This document shows, piece by piece, positions 37,666 through 53,274 of a stretch of 64,000 nucleotides of DNA (the first letter of the stretch is position 1; every line of letters starts with the position of its first letter). A program made the translations under genes and the position numbers. Source of the stretch: Cephalopachus bancanus (lineage: Eukaryota; Chordata; Mammalia; Primates; Tarsiidae). The notes beneath the pieces were generated by a model, which ran no database searches, was not told the origin of the DNA, and saw only the letters and a program-made list of their open reading frames with translations. The stretch covers positions 1,626,001 through 1,690,000 of the forward strand of contig JAPVLO010000570.1 in the NCBI GenBank assembly GCA_027257055.1. Reading direction: 5' to 3'.

Positions 37666-38601
37666 GCAGATTAACAAAGCTTCAGCTACAGTGTGACTGG
37701 GGGGATGTTATGGAGAGGTAACAACATCAGAATGAGGCAAAAACAAGTAGGACTGAACTCGAAGCCAAATAGCCCAAACAGCTATCAAAATAAAACCATT
37801 ACAGCAATAGACTGAGAGGTGACCAAAGTATCTTCCTTGGGATGACATAGTGACCTTTTAAGAATGCACATTTAATCATAGTTTAAATTGAAATTCTTCA
37901 GCAACTCCCAATCCCCCTTAAGACAAAGCAAAAACACAAGCTTCCATTTATTCTTCAACTTCCCATGTAACATGACCTTGACTGATCCACCATAATTCAT
38001 TCAAAGGAAACTTTTGCAATCCTGTGAACACAAAATATACTTTCACTTTGTCTTTGCTATTTTATTTACTTACTCATGGATTGTTTTCAAATAAAGTAAA
38101 TTGCTTTGAAAATCGAATTGTACATGTGTTATAATTAATATCAACTGTTATAAACTCCGCTCCCTAATTCCCTTTCAAAAGGTCTGTTCATAAGTCTAAA
38201 TAATATGCTTGTAGCTCAATTTCTTAATTTTCTATCTTAAACATTGTCCACTTCTAATTATAAAATAAAATAAAATATAAACTCCAGGCAGAAATGCAAA
38301 GTTTATAAGAAACGGCTGTTTACAATTACACATGGATCTATATGGTAAAATCTATTTTGTATGAAATAATTGAAGAATAATATAAGTTCATGACTTTCAA
38401 GTGTTTCTACTCAGTACACTAATTCAGGATAGCAAGAGTCATTTTTAAAAAAAATCATTGAAACTAGGTTACTTTCTTGAGTCGGTATACTTTCTTGAGA
38501 AGGTAATATACATTCCTGTTCATGTTATCCATTTGTTCAGCAAAGTGTTTAAATACAGAGTACAAAGTAAAAACATTCAAATCGTTAACAAATTTTAACC
38601 A
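37666..38601. other. Unique intron 8 sequence
   Basis: No feature recognised. Confidence 0.45.
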
Positions 38602-38770
38602 GGCCATTGCTCTGCTGAGCTATGTTCTGGCCATGTGCTCTTTGAGATGTGGCCGCCATGTTTTCTTAGCTTTGGCCCCCTCTCCTGCCTTGGGGAGGTG
38701 AATCTTCCCCCTCCCTCCCCAATTTACTTTCTAAATAAACTATATTTTCCAATCTATCACGCAAATAATA
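38602..38770 (+). repeat. Unnamed repeat, copy 2
   Basis: AGGCCATTGCTCTGCTGAGC, CATGTGCTCTTTGAGATGTG, TTGGGGAGGTGAATCTTCCC, AATAAACTATATTTTCC and TATCACGC align with copy 1 at 37156. AATAAA lies at about 38735. Confidence 0.6.
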
Positions 38771-39197
38771 ACATGACAAAGTTGGAATCAGAATCCAATT
38801 CTGAGATTGATACTTCGGTAACACATGGAAAACTTTATAAAGTTCATAAAACATGACAAGAAATTTAATAAAAAGACTGTTTTTGAGCATTCCCTTCCAG
38901 AGTGATGAATAGTTGTAAAGGAATAGCTTCTTGTAACTGTATACACTCTCATTAATTGGACTGTATTAATCTGGAACAAAAACAAATAGGGGAATAGTAG
39001 AGAACACATGGACACTCAGCAAGTAAAGCCTTAGATCTTTGTATCTGGTCACCTTTGTTTTTTGGTTTGCTTTTTGTTAAATGGCATTTTTCAATTTAAT
39101 TGAAAATAAACATGGTTCACATATTACTGCTATTACACCTGCATAAACAGTATATTAGTTCCAAAAGACAGGACAAAAATTGTTTTGAATGAGCCTT
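38771..39197. other. Unique intron 8 sequence
   Basis: No feature recognised. Confidence 0.45.
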
Positions 39198-39210
39198 AAA
39201 AAGTTAGTCT

Positions 39211-39274
39211 GATTTGTATATCTAACCCTGAATTGTACCCCACATCTTTAAAATTAAAAATTAAAAAAGAAAGT
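39211..39274 (+). mobile_element. Very short L1 3' end
   Basis: Only the last 64 bp of an L1 (TGTATATCTAACCCTGAATT to TTAAAATTAAAAATTAAAAA), followed directly by an Alu. The left copy of a target-site duplication (AAAAAGTTAGTCT, 39198-39210) precedes it and the right copy (39591-39603) comes after the Alu. Confidence 0.85.
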
Positions 39275-39590
39275 GAGCCAGGAGCGGTGGTTCATGCCTA
39301 TAATTTTGGGAAGCCGAGGTGAGAGGATTGCCTAAGCCTACGCATTCGAGACCAACCTGGGCAACTTGGTGAGACTTCATCTCTACATTAAATCAAGAAA
39401 AAATTAGCCAGGCATGATGGCACACCCCTGTAGTTCCAGCTACTTGGAAGGCTGAGGCAGAAGGATAGCGTGAGCCCAGCAGGACAAGGCTGTGGTGACT
39501 GTGAGCGTGTCACTGCACTCCAGCCTGGGCAACAAAGTGAGACTTTGAATCAAAAGAAAAGAAAAGAAAAGAAAATTAGCATTAAAACAA
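39275..39590 (+). mobile_element. Alu, intermediate age, after an L1 tail
   Basis: Complete dimer GAGCCAGGAGCGGTGGTTCA to a (GAAAA)n tail that ends in AAAACAAAA before the shared target-site duplication. Confidence 0.9.
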
Positions 39591-39603
39591 AAAAAGTTAG
39601 TCT

Positions 39604-40383
39604 ATGCCATAATACAGCATTACCTTTCAGTTTAAACAAACTAGAATTTCGTTCCAAATACTGACCTTACTTCAAATATCCATTTTTACCCTATTATGAG
39701 ACAAACACCTTTCATTCTGATGCAAACTATTAAAATTATTTTAAGATCTGGAGTAGTATATGTATGTAACATGGGGAAAAAATTGGATCAGGTAAGTTTT
39801 TGTACAAACCTATGAGGATAATCTAGTATCTGAATTAGTTAGCATTGAAGGCCCCCTTCATTAAAATAGAAACTCAAACTGTATAATTTGTGTAGTCAAT
39901 GTAATTCTAATATACTCATGAGAGTCACAATAGATTTTCCACACCATTCACTTAAATAAATTTTAGTAAGAGGTTATTCCCAAACTGAAAGTCTTTTTCT
40001 GTCAAAACCTGAGGAATAATGCAGGCAAGGACACAAAAGCATTCCACTGCTTTATTAATGACAATGCTCACTGATCTGTGAATAACCTGGGAAAAAATGA
40101 AGATTATTGAGTTAGTTTACCAATCTATCCATCCATCACCAGAGTACAGGTTTCAAAATGATGGATTATCTCACCACCCTGTTGTGTATCCCACGCAACA
40201 CTTTCTCCTCTAGGGAAAAAAAAAAACAAATGATCACACAAACATAATCATGTTTGCCTTCTATTCTTTATGTAACATTTCTTTGCCAATATAAAATATT
40301 TTGTCTTTAAAATCATATACAAATGATTCAGAAAATGAGGCACGTTGTTGTGCTTATTTTCTCCTCCAGGATTCTACAGTGTA
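39604..40383. other. Unique intron 8 sequence
   Basis: No feature recognised beyond an A-run at 40217. Confidence 0.45.
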
Positions 40384-40502
40384 GATTAACAGTAGCAAAT
40401 ATCTGTCGGGGGATGGGAAAACACCTCTTATCAACAGGGTGCCTGAATGAAGCGTAGTTGTACACCTAACCCTTAACTGTACCCCACAAAACCATAATAA
40501 AA
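40384..40502 (+). mobile_element. Short L1 3' end
   Basis: AACAGTAGCAAATATCTGTC to CCCCACAAAACCATAATAAA, the same subfamily as 22740-22861. Only about 120 bp long. Confidence 0.88.
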
Positions 40503-40965
40503 AATACTGATAAAAAAATTCTATTCAAACAGCAGTCCTGAAACTTTTAGGATACAACTTTTGTTAATATACTCCATACTGCTCTTCTAACTTAATAGCA
40601 CAGTTCTCAATTGAGATAGTACATCCCGTGCTATCTTTTTTGGGGGGAGAGTCACAGACTTGAGACACTGATAGAAAAACTATGAACCTCTTTCCTAGAA
40701 AAATGTTGCTATGCACATTACACACACAATATTTAGCATGCAATTTTAGGGTATTTGATCCCTAAATTACTGAAACCCAAGTGACTGATTCCATACATTG
40801 GATGTCAGGTTAAGAAAACCCTGAATTTGAAAAATTCCTCTTACTCTACCCAGCCTTCCATTGCTGTTAAGCCAAGATATGTGTTTTTAAAATGATGGTT
40901 GTAAGTTTGCTTATTCTATAATTAAAGATGGCCAAATAAAAAGCAATTTAAGAAGATTATAATTA
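40503..40965. other. Unique intron 8 sequence
   Basis: No feature recognised. Confidence 0.45.
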
Positions 40966-41303
40966 CAGGCATGCGTCACATAACATTTCAGTGAACAGAC
41001 CACATATGAGGATGGTCCCATAAACTTATAATATTCTTACTATACCTTTCCTATGTTTATTTATGTTTAGATACACAAATATTTGCCACTATGTTTTACA
41101 GTTACCTACAGTATTTAGTGCTGTCACATGCTGTACAGGTTTGTAGCCTAGGAAAATTAGGTTATACCATATAGCCTAGGTATGTAGTGGGACATACCAT
41201 CTAGGTTTGTATAAGTACACTTTACGATATTTGCACAACTATGATATCACCTAACGACACATCTCTCAAAATGAACTCGTCTTTAAGTGATGTATGACTA
41301 AAT
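40966..41303. mobile_element. Miniature DNA transposon with GCGTCACNTAAC-type ends
   Basis: CAGGCATGCGTCACATAACA at the left and the complement TCATACATCACTTAAAGACG at the right are inverted repeats. The interior (GGTTTGTAGCCTAGGAAAAT, ATATAGCCTAGGTATGTAGT) is that of a common primate/mammalian DNA repeat whose name I do not recall. Confidence 0.7.
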
Positions 41304-41348
41304 CTATTTTTTTAAATTTGTGGATTGAAAAGAAGTAGAAGAAATTAT

Positions 41349-41627
41349 GGCTAGGTGTGGTGGCTCACTCCTATAATCCCAGGACCTTGGGAGGCAGAGG
41401 CGAGAAGATTACCTGAGCCCAGAGTGGGCAATATGGTGAAACTTCATCTCTACGATAAATTAAAAAAAAATAACTGGGCATGGTGGCATGTGTCTATGGT
41501 TCCAGCTACTTGGAAGGCAGGGGTGAAAGGATTGCCTGAGCCTAGCAAGTAGAGGTTACAGTGGCCATAAGCATGCCATTGCACTCCAGTCTAGGTGACA
41601 GTAACACTCCCACTAAAAAAAGAAAAA
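41349..41627 (+). mobile_element. Old Alu
   Basis: Diverged dimer. Imperfect target-site duplication AGTAGAAGAAATTAT / AGTAGAAGAAAATAT. Confidence 0.88.
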
Positions 41628-41629
41628 AA

Positions 41630-42410
41630 AAGTAGAAGAAAATATACCAAAATGTTTAGAGTGTTACTGTTAATAGGTGATGGGATTTAAGTTAATTGCT
41701 ATAATAATAGTATTTCTGTTCTTGTTTTCTAAATTTCTGCATATGAAATTAGATTTCTCCAATAATAAAAACATAATTTTAATTTTAAAATAATGACACT
41801 AACAATAGGTAGTTAAATACATTATGATGCATACATCCACTTACCAGACTATTCAGCCATTTAAATTGTTAAAGTATGCATATATGTACACATTTATACA
41901 TACATGTCTGTACAAGCATGGAAAGGTAGGAAGACATGCAACCAACCTAACAATGATTAACATTGGGGTGGAATATGAAGGTAGGCAATGGGACTTGTAT
42001 TTCTTTACAAAATTGAGGAGGATGTGTGTGTGTACATGCTATTTTTTTTCAGTATGGTCATTCTTTTTCTAACTACTAATATATGTTATCCAAAAATTTG
42101 CTTTTCAATGACTGTTCAGCATCTTCTATATGCTGAGCATTTTGCTAAATGACCTTCATAAATTATTGCATTGGCTCAAATGCCGAGACATCTTAAATTG
42201 CTCTGTTCCTTTAAAAAAATTTTTTAAATTTCTCCAGATTATAGAACCAAAAAATGAGTAGTAAGAGTCTAAGAAAGGCTGCAAGAGAAATTTTATTCTT
42301 CCTGTCTTTGAAAATTAACTAACTTGGGAGCTCTTGTTTAAAAATCACACATTTATTATATTATTGTATTGACTACAATAATTCAATATATACTGAAATG
42401 TACTAAACCA
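41630..42410. other. Intron 8 sequence without a nameable feature
   Basis: 41640-41790 has the loose look of an old LINE 3' end, but I cannot support a family. Confidence 0.4.
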
Positions 42411-42629
42411 GTATTTTTCAAACAGGGATGATTTTTCTCTACAGGACATATGGTCATGTTTTGAGACATTTTTGTCTGTCACAAGTCAGTGGGTGAAGGT
42501 AGTGGCATCTAGTGGATGGACAGCAGGGATGCTAATAACATGCTACAATACATAAGACAGCCCTCCCTGCAATACAGAAAATAATTATCCTGCAACCAAT
42601 TTTCAGCGCTGAGATTGAGAAATTGGCTA
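42411..42629 (+). mobile_element. MER20 (hAT-Charlie)
   Basis: TTTTGAGACATTTTTGTCTG, GGCATCTAGTGGATGGACAG, ACATGCTACAATACATAAGA and CAGCGCTGAGATTGAGAAA follow the MER20 order. Confidence 0.85.
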
Positions 42630-43164
42630 AACCAAGAGCCTCTAGAACAATTATGTATCTCATATAATGCACTAATGTTTAATGACAGATAAAGGTCAGA
42701 CCATTGATGGTTCTTGGGTCAGAGCAGAGCTCAGTCTTATTCTTTTCAGAAAACAAGTTAACAGTAGTCTAAGATTCCTATAGCTTGTTCAAAGTATAGG
42801 GAGCCTACTTTGATCAAATTAGTTCCACGCAATATGTTCTTAGGCTCCGATCATTTCTGAGTACTAATAGCATTCATACCTCTCTTGCACATTTTGGAAT
42901 CTGAAAAAACATATTTTCTAATTCTCTAATTCGTCCATGAATGTACCTTTCTTTCCTCAACTAGATCAGAAATAGGTGCTTTAAAAATAACTGCTGAATT
43001 AAATGGGAAGAAATGAAAAAAATCAAATGTATAGCAAATGACATAGATGATTCTGCACAAGTTTTGGTCACTTTAACTTCACCTTTTATTTCTTTCTTTT
43101 GAAATTTATTTATTTTCCTTTACTTATGGTTAATCAGAACTGAGCACAGAGAGCAATTTCCCTG
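42630..43164. other. Unique intron 8 sequence
   Basis: No feature recognised. Confidence 0.45.
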
Positions 43165-43346
43165 ACTGCTTCTTCTACAGCACTGTTCACTAGACCAGTA
43201 GCATCAGCAATACCTGGAAACTTCTTAAAGATTCAAATGTCCATGCCCCACCCCAAATCTGTAAGTAAGAAACCCTAGGAATAAAGCCCAGTAATCTGTG
43301 TGTTAACTTCTGACAGACATGAAAGCTTGAGAAGCACTGCTCTAAC
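43165..43346. mobile_element. MER5A-like hAT fossil
   Basis: GTAGCATCAGCAATACCTGG, ATGTCCATGCCCCACCCCAA, CCCAGTAATCTGTGTGTTAA and TTGAGAAGCACTG match MER5A. Confidence 0.8.
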
Positions 43347-43771
43347 ATTTCTTTAACACACAATTTTCTGAGTTATACTTAATCAACCTACTATTCATTC
43401 AATTATCCATCAAATACTTAGAGAATAATTAATATATAAAAGGTATTACATTGAGGCATTCCTGTATAATCTCCTTATATTAAGTCCTTAAAATATATAT
43501 TATATTTTGTAAACAAAAGACAATTTAACTGGTCAAACTGGAATTAGAAAACCTGCCATCTATTTGTATAAATAAAGTTATTTGGAATACAGCCAAGTCC
43601 ACTCTTTCACACATTGTCTATGGCTGCAAATAATTTCAGTGAAGACCATATGGCCTGCAAAGCCTCAACTATTTACTAATTGACTCTTTATGGAAAAAAA
43701 TGTGATTACTAAATCTGGCTAAGTCTCTAACTCTGCCTCATATTTGCCCTGGTTGTATTCTATAACAGCAG
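43347..43771. other. Unique intron 8 sequence
   Basis: No feature recognised. Confidence 0.45.
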
Positions 43772-43785
43772 CAGCAGTAATAATT

Positions 43786-44076
43786 TTTTTTTTTTTTTTT
43801 TTGAGTTGGAGTCTCACTGTGTCGCCCAGACTGGAGTGCAGTGGCTGCTTCCGGCCACTGTAGCCTCGACCTGCTGGGCTCCGGCAATCCTTCCGCCTCA
43901 GCCTTCCAAGTAGCCAGAATTACAGGCATGCACTACCATGCCCGGCTGATTTTTTGATTTATTGTAGAGATGAGGACTCACTGCCCAGGCGGGTCTCGAA
44001 CCCGCAGGCTCAGGCAATCCACTCACCTCAGCCTCCCAAAGGCGCGGGATTACAGGCTGAGCCACCGAGCCTGGTT
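43786..44076 (-). mobile_element. Young strepsirrhine Alu
   Basis: Complete reversed dimer. Target-site duplication CAGCAGTAATAATT (43772-43785) and CAGCAGCAATAATT (44077-44090), one mismatch. Confidence 0.94.
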
Positions 44077-44109
44077 CAGCAGCAATAATTAAAACAAGAA
44101 CAACAATAA

Positions 44110-44370
44110 GCAGTAACAGCTAACATTAATGTAGTACTTAACTAAGGCAAATACTGTTATAGGCACTTTCTAGATATTAACTCATTTTAATCTTCACAGC
44201 CTATGAGGTAGGTACTATTAACATCCCCATAAAAATGAAGAGCACAAAGAAGTTAAATACCTTGCCCAAGGATTCACAGTTGGTAAACAGCAGAACCAGG
44301 ATTTGACTCCTTGGTCTGGCTCCAAAATGTACTCTCTTATTCACTGTTCTATACTTACTACTTCTCCCCC
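44110..44370 (+). mobile_element. MIR element
   Basis: TAATCTTCACAGCCTATGAG, GTAGGTACTATTAACATCCC, CTTGCCCAAGGATTCACAGT and GCAGAACCAGGATTTGACTC are MIR. Confidence 0.88.
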
Positions 44371-44724
44371 ACTTGACGAGGGTACAGACATGACCTGCTT
44401 GCATCTTCTGTAAGAGATGCTTATAAATCATAGTTCTAACAGCAACATATTCCAAGTTTCCGCCTGTCTTCCCCTGCCCCCTAACCCCCAGTCTTTAGAT
44501 CCCAGAAGCCCTCTTATATTTATTATTTTGGTCCTCTTCTTTTTATAAGCTCTTAAGGAATAATTATCTGAGGTAAAAAAATGAAAATACATAGCAATAG
44601 TTCTCAATCCTTGTTTTTAAGTCATGGATGCCTGTAAAAATTTGATGAAACTAGAACTTTTAAAAACACATACAAAACATTTTGCATATAAATTCCAAAG
44701 ACATATGGACCCTAGATTAAGAAC
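44371..44724. other. Unique intron 8 sequence
   Basis: No feature recognised. Confidence 0.45.
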
Positions 44725-45714
44725 ATTTTTGCTGAAAAGCTTCTGCAAAGCAAAAGAAACCATCAAGAGAGCAGGGAGATAGCCCATAGAAAGGAAGAAA
44801 ATATTTGCCAACTGTATATCTGACAAAGGCCTAACATCCAGGATCTACAAGAACCTCAAATGTGCTGAAAGGAAAAAAACAAACAACCCTATTAAAAAGT
44901 GGGTAGACGATATGAATAGATACTTCTCAAAAGAAGACGTACGAGCAGCCTGATACATTAAAAAATGCTCAGCCTCACTAATCATCAAAGAAATGCAAAT
45001 TAAAACCACACTGAGATACCACCTAACTCCAGTCAGGATGGCCATCATCAATAACTCAAAAAACAACAGTTGCTAGAAAGAATGCAGGGAAAAGGGAACA
45101 CTTCTACACTGTTGGTGGGAGTGTAAACTGGTACAACCTCTGTGGAAAACAGTGTGGCAATTTCTAAAAGATCTAAAAATCGACCTTCCATATGACCCAG
45201 CAATCCTCCTTTTGGGAATATACCAGGAGCAACTCAAATTATTCTACAAAAAAGATACCTGCACATGCATGTTTATTGAAGCACTATTCACAATAGCAAA
45301 AACATGGAACCATACTGCCCATCAAAAGTGGACTGGATTAAAAAAACATGGTACATATACACAACGGAATATTATGCAGCCATAAAGGACAAAATTATGG
45401 ACTTCACAGCAGCTTAGATGGATTTATAGTCTATTATACTCAGTGATCTATCACAGAAACAAAGAACTGGATACCACATGTTCTCACTTATAAGTGGACC
45501 CTGAACATTTATCATAATACTATAAGAGAGATTGGCAGTAGCGGGACACTGCCGGGGAGGGGGCACATGACATCAAAAAGGGTACCTGATCTCAAATCAG
45601 GCAAAGTGGGAGCCAAAGGGAGGCTCAAACTTCATCTGTACAATGACTATTTATGTACCTAATTCTGAATTGTACCCCACAGCTTTAAAATTTAAAAAAA
45701 GCTAAAAAAAAAAA
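44725..45714 (+). mobile_element. L1 3' end, 1.0 kb, strepsirrhine type
   Basis: ORF2 terminus (GCTTCTGCAAAGCAAAAGAA) through a 3' UTR with CTGATCTCAAATCAGGCAAA and CCCCACAGCTTTAAAATTTA. Frames broken by stops; 5' truncated. Imperfect AGAACATTTTT / AGAACTTTTTA target-site duplication. Confidence 0.92.
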
Positions 45715-49446
<3,732 letters not shown>

Positions 49447-49511
49447 TGACTCATATCCTAGCACTTTGGGAGGCTGACGTACGAGAACTGCTTGAGGCCA
49501 GGGGTTTGAGA
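49447..49511 (+). mobile_element. Alu left-arm remnant
   Basis: GACTCATATCCTAGCACTTT and GCTTGAGGCCAGGGGTTTGA; only about 65 bp. Confidence 0.75.
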
Positions 49512-50554
49512 GTTTCTACTCCCAGCAGTACACTGAAAAGGATGCTGTAAATGGACCTCCTGTTAACACCAAAACTAGATCTTGCATAAAACAATTTTTA
49601 TTGCATTGGTGAAATTGAAGAAAGAGAAACATCCATGAGAAACATCTCATCCCCAAATATACCCATATACATACAACACGAACTCTGAGCTGAAACAAAA
49701 GTATTGAGCAATAAACACTGTAATAAAAAAAGAAAAAAAAAAGGTCTTGTCCTAGTATCACGTGGGGAAGTTGTATCTAGGGCTCCATTATTAAGTGAGG
49801 ATCCATAAAGGGAATTTAAAATGGTCCCAAGTCTGTAATGCCTTGTGGATGAAGAAAACACAAATAATCCCTGAATAAAAGCACCTTCAATTTGGGTCCC
49901 AGATTTAATCAACCAAATATAAATTCTTGGTAAAAAAGAAAGCATTGGACAAAGAAATAAACTATTAAGATGAATCAATGGAAATAATACATGACAATAT
50001 TAGAATATCATGAACTTTAAATATTAAAAGTTATCAGAAAGACATTGTAAAACATCCAGATATGAAATATTACAAGAAGTAGGATAAGAAATTTCAAAAA
50101 ATAAACAAGCAAAACATGTATCAAAAAGGACAAGATGGGGGAGTAGACCTTCTAAAAATGAAAGATAAAAATATTGAAGCAAAAAAAATGACTGAGTAAA
50201 ACTGCAGACTAGTCACAAGTGAAGAAAATTAATAAACTTGAATGCATATTTCAACAAAGTATTCAGAATGCAGCCAGAAAGACAAAGAGACAGAAAATAC
50301 AAATGAGAAATTAAGAGCTATAGAGGAAAGAACACTAAATTCTAAAACATATCAATTTGGGGTTCCAAAAAAAGTAAGAAGAAGAACAATGCAGAAAAAA
50401 ACAATACTTACAAAGATATTGGCTGATAATTTTCCAAAATGATAAATGATATAATTCAGAGATAGAAAAAACACGATGTATTTGGTTAAACCACATGAAT
50501 TTGTAGGTCAAAAATGGTCGGATGCTGTTAATTAAAAAAAAATTTTTTTTTGAC
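49512..50554. other. Intron 8 sequence, possibly very old LINE
   Basis: 50200-50450 is A-rich with GAAAGACAAAGAGACAGAAA and AAAGATATTGGCTGATAATT phrases suggestive of HAL1/L1 ORF1-side sequence. Not firm. Confidence 0.35.
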
Positions 50555-51775
50555 TGAGAAAACTGGCTAACCACATGCAGAAGAATGAAACTAGACCCCT
50601 TACCTATCACCATACACAAAAATAAACTCAAAATAGATCTGGGACCTAAATGTAAAACCTCACCCTATAAGAATCCTGTAAGAAAATGTAGGAAACACCC
50701 TTCTGTACGTCTGAGTAGGCAATGAATTAATGACTAAGTAACCAAAAGTGAATGTTAGAAAAGCTAAGACAGACAGGTGGGAACTCAGCAAACTGAAAAG
50801 CTTTTGCACAGCAAAAGAAATCATCTAGAGAATAAAAAGACAACCCACAGAATGGGGGAAAATATGCAAGCTATGCATCTGACAAAGGCCTAACATCCAG
50901 GATCTACAAGGAACTCAAATAAAGTGAAAGAAAAAATAAACCCCATTCAAAACTGAACAAAAGACATGAACAGACATCAAAAAATGGCATACAAAGCAGC
51001 CAACAAACACATGAAAAAATGCTCAGTCTCACTAATCATCAGAGAAATGCGAAGCAAAACTACAATGAGATATCACCCTAACTCAGGTAAAGAAGGCTAT
51101 CATTAATAAGTCAAAAACAAGTGCTGGCATGGCTGTGAAGAAAAGGGAAAGCTTCTACACTGCTGGTGGGAATGTAAGCTAGTTCAATCTCTATGGGAAG
51201 CAGTGTGATGATTCCTAAAATAACAAGCATTGATCTTCCATATGATTCAGCAATCCTTCTCCTGGGATTAGATACAGAGGAGCATAAATCAATCGCTCTA
51301 CCAAAAGACACTCACACACGAGTGTTTATTGCCATACTATCCACAATAGCAGAAACATGGAATCAATCCTGTTGCCCATCGAAAATGGACTGGATAAAGA
51401 AAATGTGGTACATACACATGATGAAGTATTACACAGCCATAAAGAACAAAACCATGGCCTTTGTAGGAACCTGGATGCAGTAGTAAACCATCATACTAAG
51501 TGAACTATCACAGAAACAAAGAAGTGAATGCCTCATGTTCTCACTCATAAGTGGGCCCTGAACATTAGTCACATTAGCACAAGGGTGGTATTGGCAGTCG
51601 TTGGGCACTGCTTGGGGGGGAAGGGTGGGGAGCATGTGATAACACAATGGGTACCTGGTTCACTACCAGGGGAAGTGAGAGCCACCTAGAAACCCAAACT
51701 TCACCTGAATGCAGCCTACTTATAACGTAAATCCTCACTTGTACCCCACAACTCTATAAGAAATAAAAAAATTTC
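50555..51775 (+). mobile_element. L1 3' end, 1.2 kb
   Basis: Starts GACTGAGAAAACTGGCTAAC and runs through TATGATTCAGCAATCCTTCT to CCCCACAACTCTATAAGAAA. Diverged and non-coding; older than the L1 at 44725. Confidence 0.9.
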
Positions 51776-51799
51776 TAAAAATTATTATTTTTGGTTTGT

Positions 51800-52038
51800 T
51801 TTTGAGATGAAGTCTCATAGCACATTGCAGCCTCCAACTCTGGGGCTCAAGTGATCCTCCTGCCTCAGTCTCTTGAGTAGCTGGGACCACAGGTGTGCAA
51901 CCACAATAGACTATGTTTTGGTAGAGACAGGGTCTTGCTATGTTGCCCAGGCTGGTCTCAAACTCCTAGCCTCAAGCAGTCCTTTCACCTTGGTCTCCCA
52001 AATTACTGGGATTACATATGTGAGCCACTGTACCAGGC
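51800..52038 (-). mobile_element. Old Alu with internal deletion
   Basis: Reversed AluJ-like dimer missing part of the right arm (TCATAGCACATTGCAGCCTC follows GAGATGAAGTC directly). Confidence 0.87.
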
Positions 52039-52154
52039 CTCAAATCAGCTATTTTAAAAAACATTGTAACACCTCACAGGTCAATGAAAAAAATCATAAT
52101 GGAAATTAAAGCACTTTCTAGTTAATATAAAAATAATACACAAGAAATGCATGG

Positions 52155-52445
52155 TCAGGCACAGTGGCTCACATCTATAATCCCATCACTTTGGGAGGCC
52201 AAGGTGAGAGGATTTTCTGAGCCCACAGGTTCGAGACCAGTCTAGGCAACTTGGTGAGACCTCATCTCTACAATAAATAAAAAAATTAGCTGGGCATGGT
52301 AGCGCGTGACTGTAGTTCTGCTACTTGGAAGGCTGAGGCGGATGGATCACCTGAGCCCAGCAGGTTGAGGCTGTGGTGGCCTTGACCATGCCACTGCACT
52401 CCAGCCTGGACGACAGAGTGAGACTCCGACAAAAAAAAAAAAAAA
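52155..52445 (+). mobile_element. Alu, intermediate age
   Basis: Complete dimer GGTCAGGCACAGTGGCTCAC, TGGTGAGACCTCATCTCTAC, with a (GAAA)n tail; imperfect AAGAAATGCATG / AAGAAATGTGTA duplication. Confidence 0.9.
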
Positions 52446-52879
52446 GAAAGAAAGAAATGTGTAAGATGCAGAATAGTAATTAGAGAGAGCTCTATAATCT
52501 TAAATGTTTATATTAGAAAATAAAAAATGATGACTACTTAAACACTGAGTTTAAGCCTAAGAATTGACAAAGGCGGGAGAGGTGAAATAGGAGCTAAATA
52601 AAACCCAAAGATAGCAAAATAAAGAAGATAATAAAGAGAAGAAATTAATAAAATGGGACACAAATCTATAATAGAGATAATTTTTAAAGAGCCCAAAGTT
52701 CATTCTTGGAAAATACAATAGAGAGGCTATAAAATCTGTGCAAGTTTACATGTTTAATAAATGAAGAAGCTAGGATTTAAATCTAGGCAGTCTTGTCTCC
52801 ATAGTTCAGGTACATAATTACTATGCCATACAGCTTCCCAAAATGCTAAGTATAAAAGGAAAAAAATGCTGTATTTGAC
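52446..52879. other. Unique intron 8 sequence
   Basis: No feature recognised apart from a short MIR-like end (52760-52850). Confidence 0.4.
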
Positions 52880-53274
52880 TATATCAGTCTTAATGACCTC
52901 CATGTACCCATAAATACCATAAGACAAAATACATGCAACACATATAACTGAAAAAAGATCATTATTCAGAATATATATTAAATATCCTACAAATCAGTAA
53001 GACAAAGACAACAACCCAATAGACAAATGAGCAAAAAACATGAACAAGCACTTCCCAGAAGAGAAAACACAAATGGTCAATATGAGAAGAGGTGCAATCT
53101 CATAGGTAATCAAGGAAATGCAAAATAAAGATATAATGAGATGATATTTATGTGAGTTAGATTGACAAAATTTTTTAAGTGTTGCCAAACATGTAAAGCT
53201 ATGGGAATTCTTATGCACTTTGGTAGGATGAAATTAGTATAACCCTTTAGAGAAATAATTGGATACTATGTTAT
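52880..53274 (+). mobile_element. Old L1M fragment, 5' part
   Basis: Degraded L1 ORF2 3' region (CAAATCAGTAAGACAAAGAC, GAGCAAAAAACATGAACAAG). It continues at 56955-57300 after the younger L1 insertion. Many substitutions suggest an insertion older than the Alu-rich layer. Confidence 0.75.
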
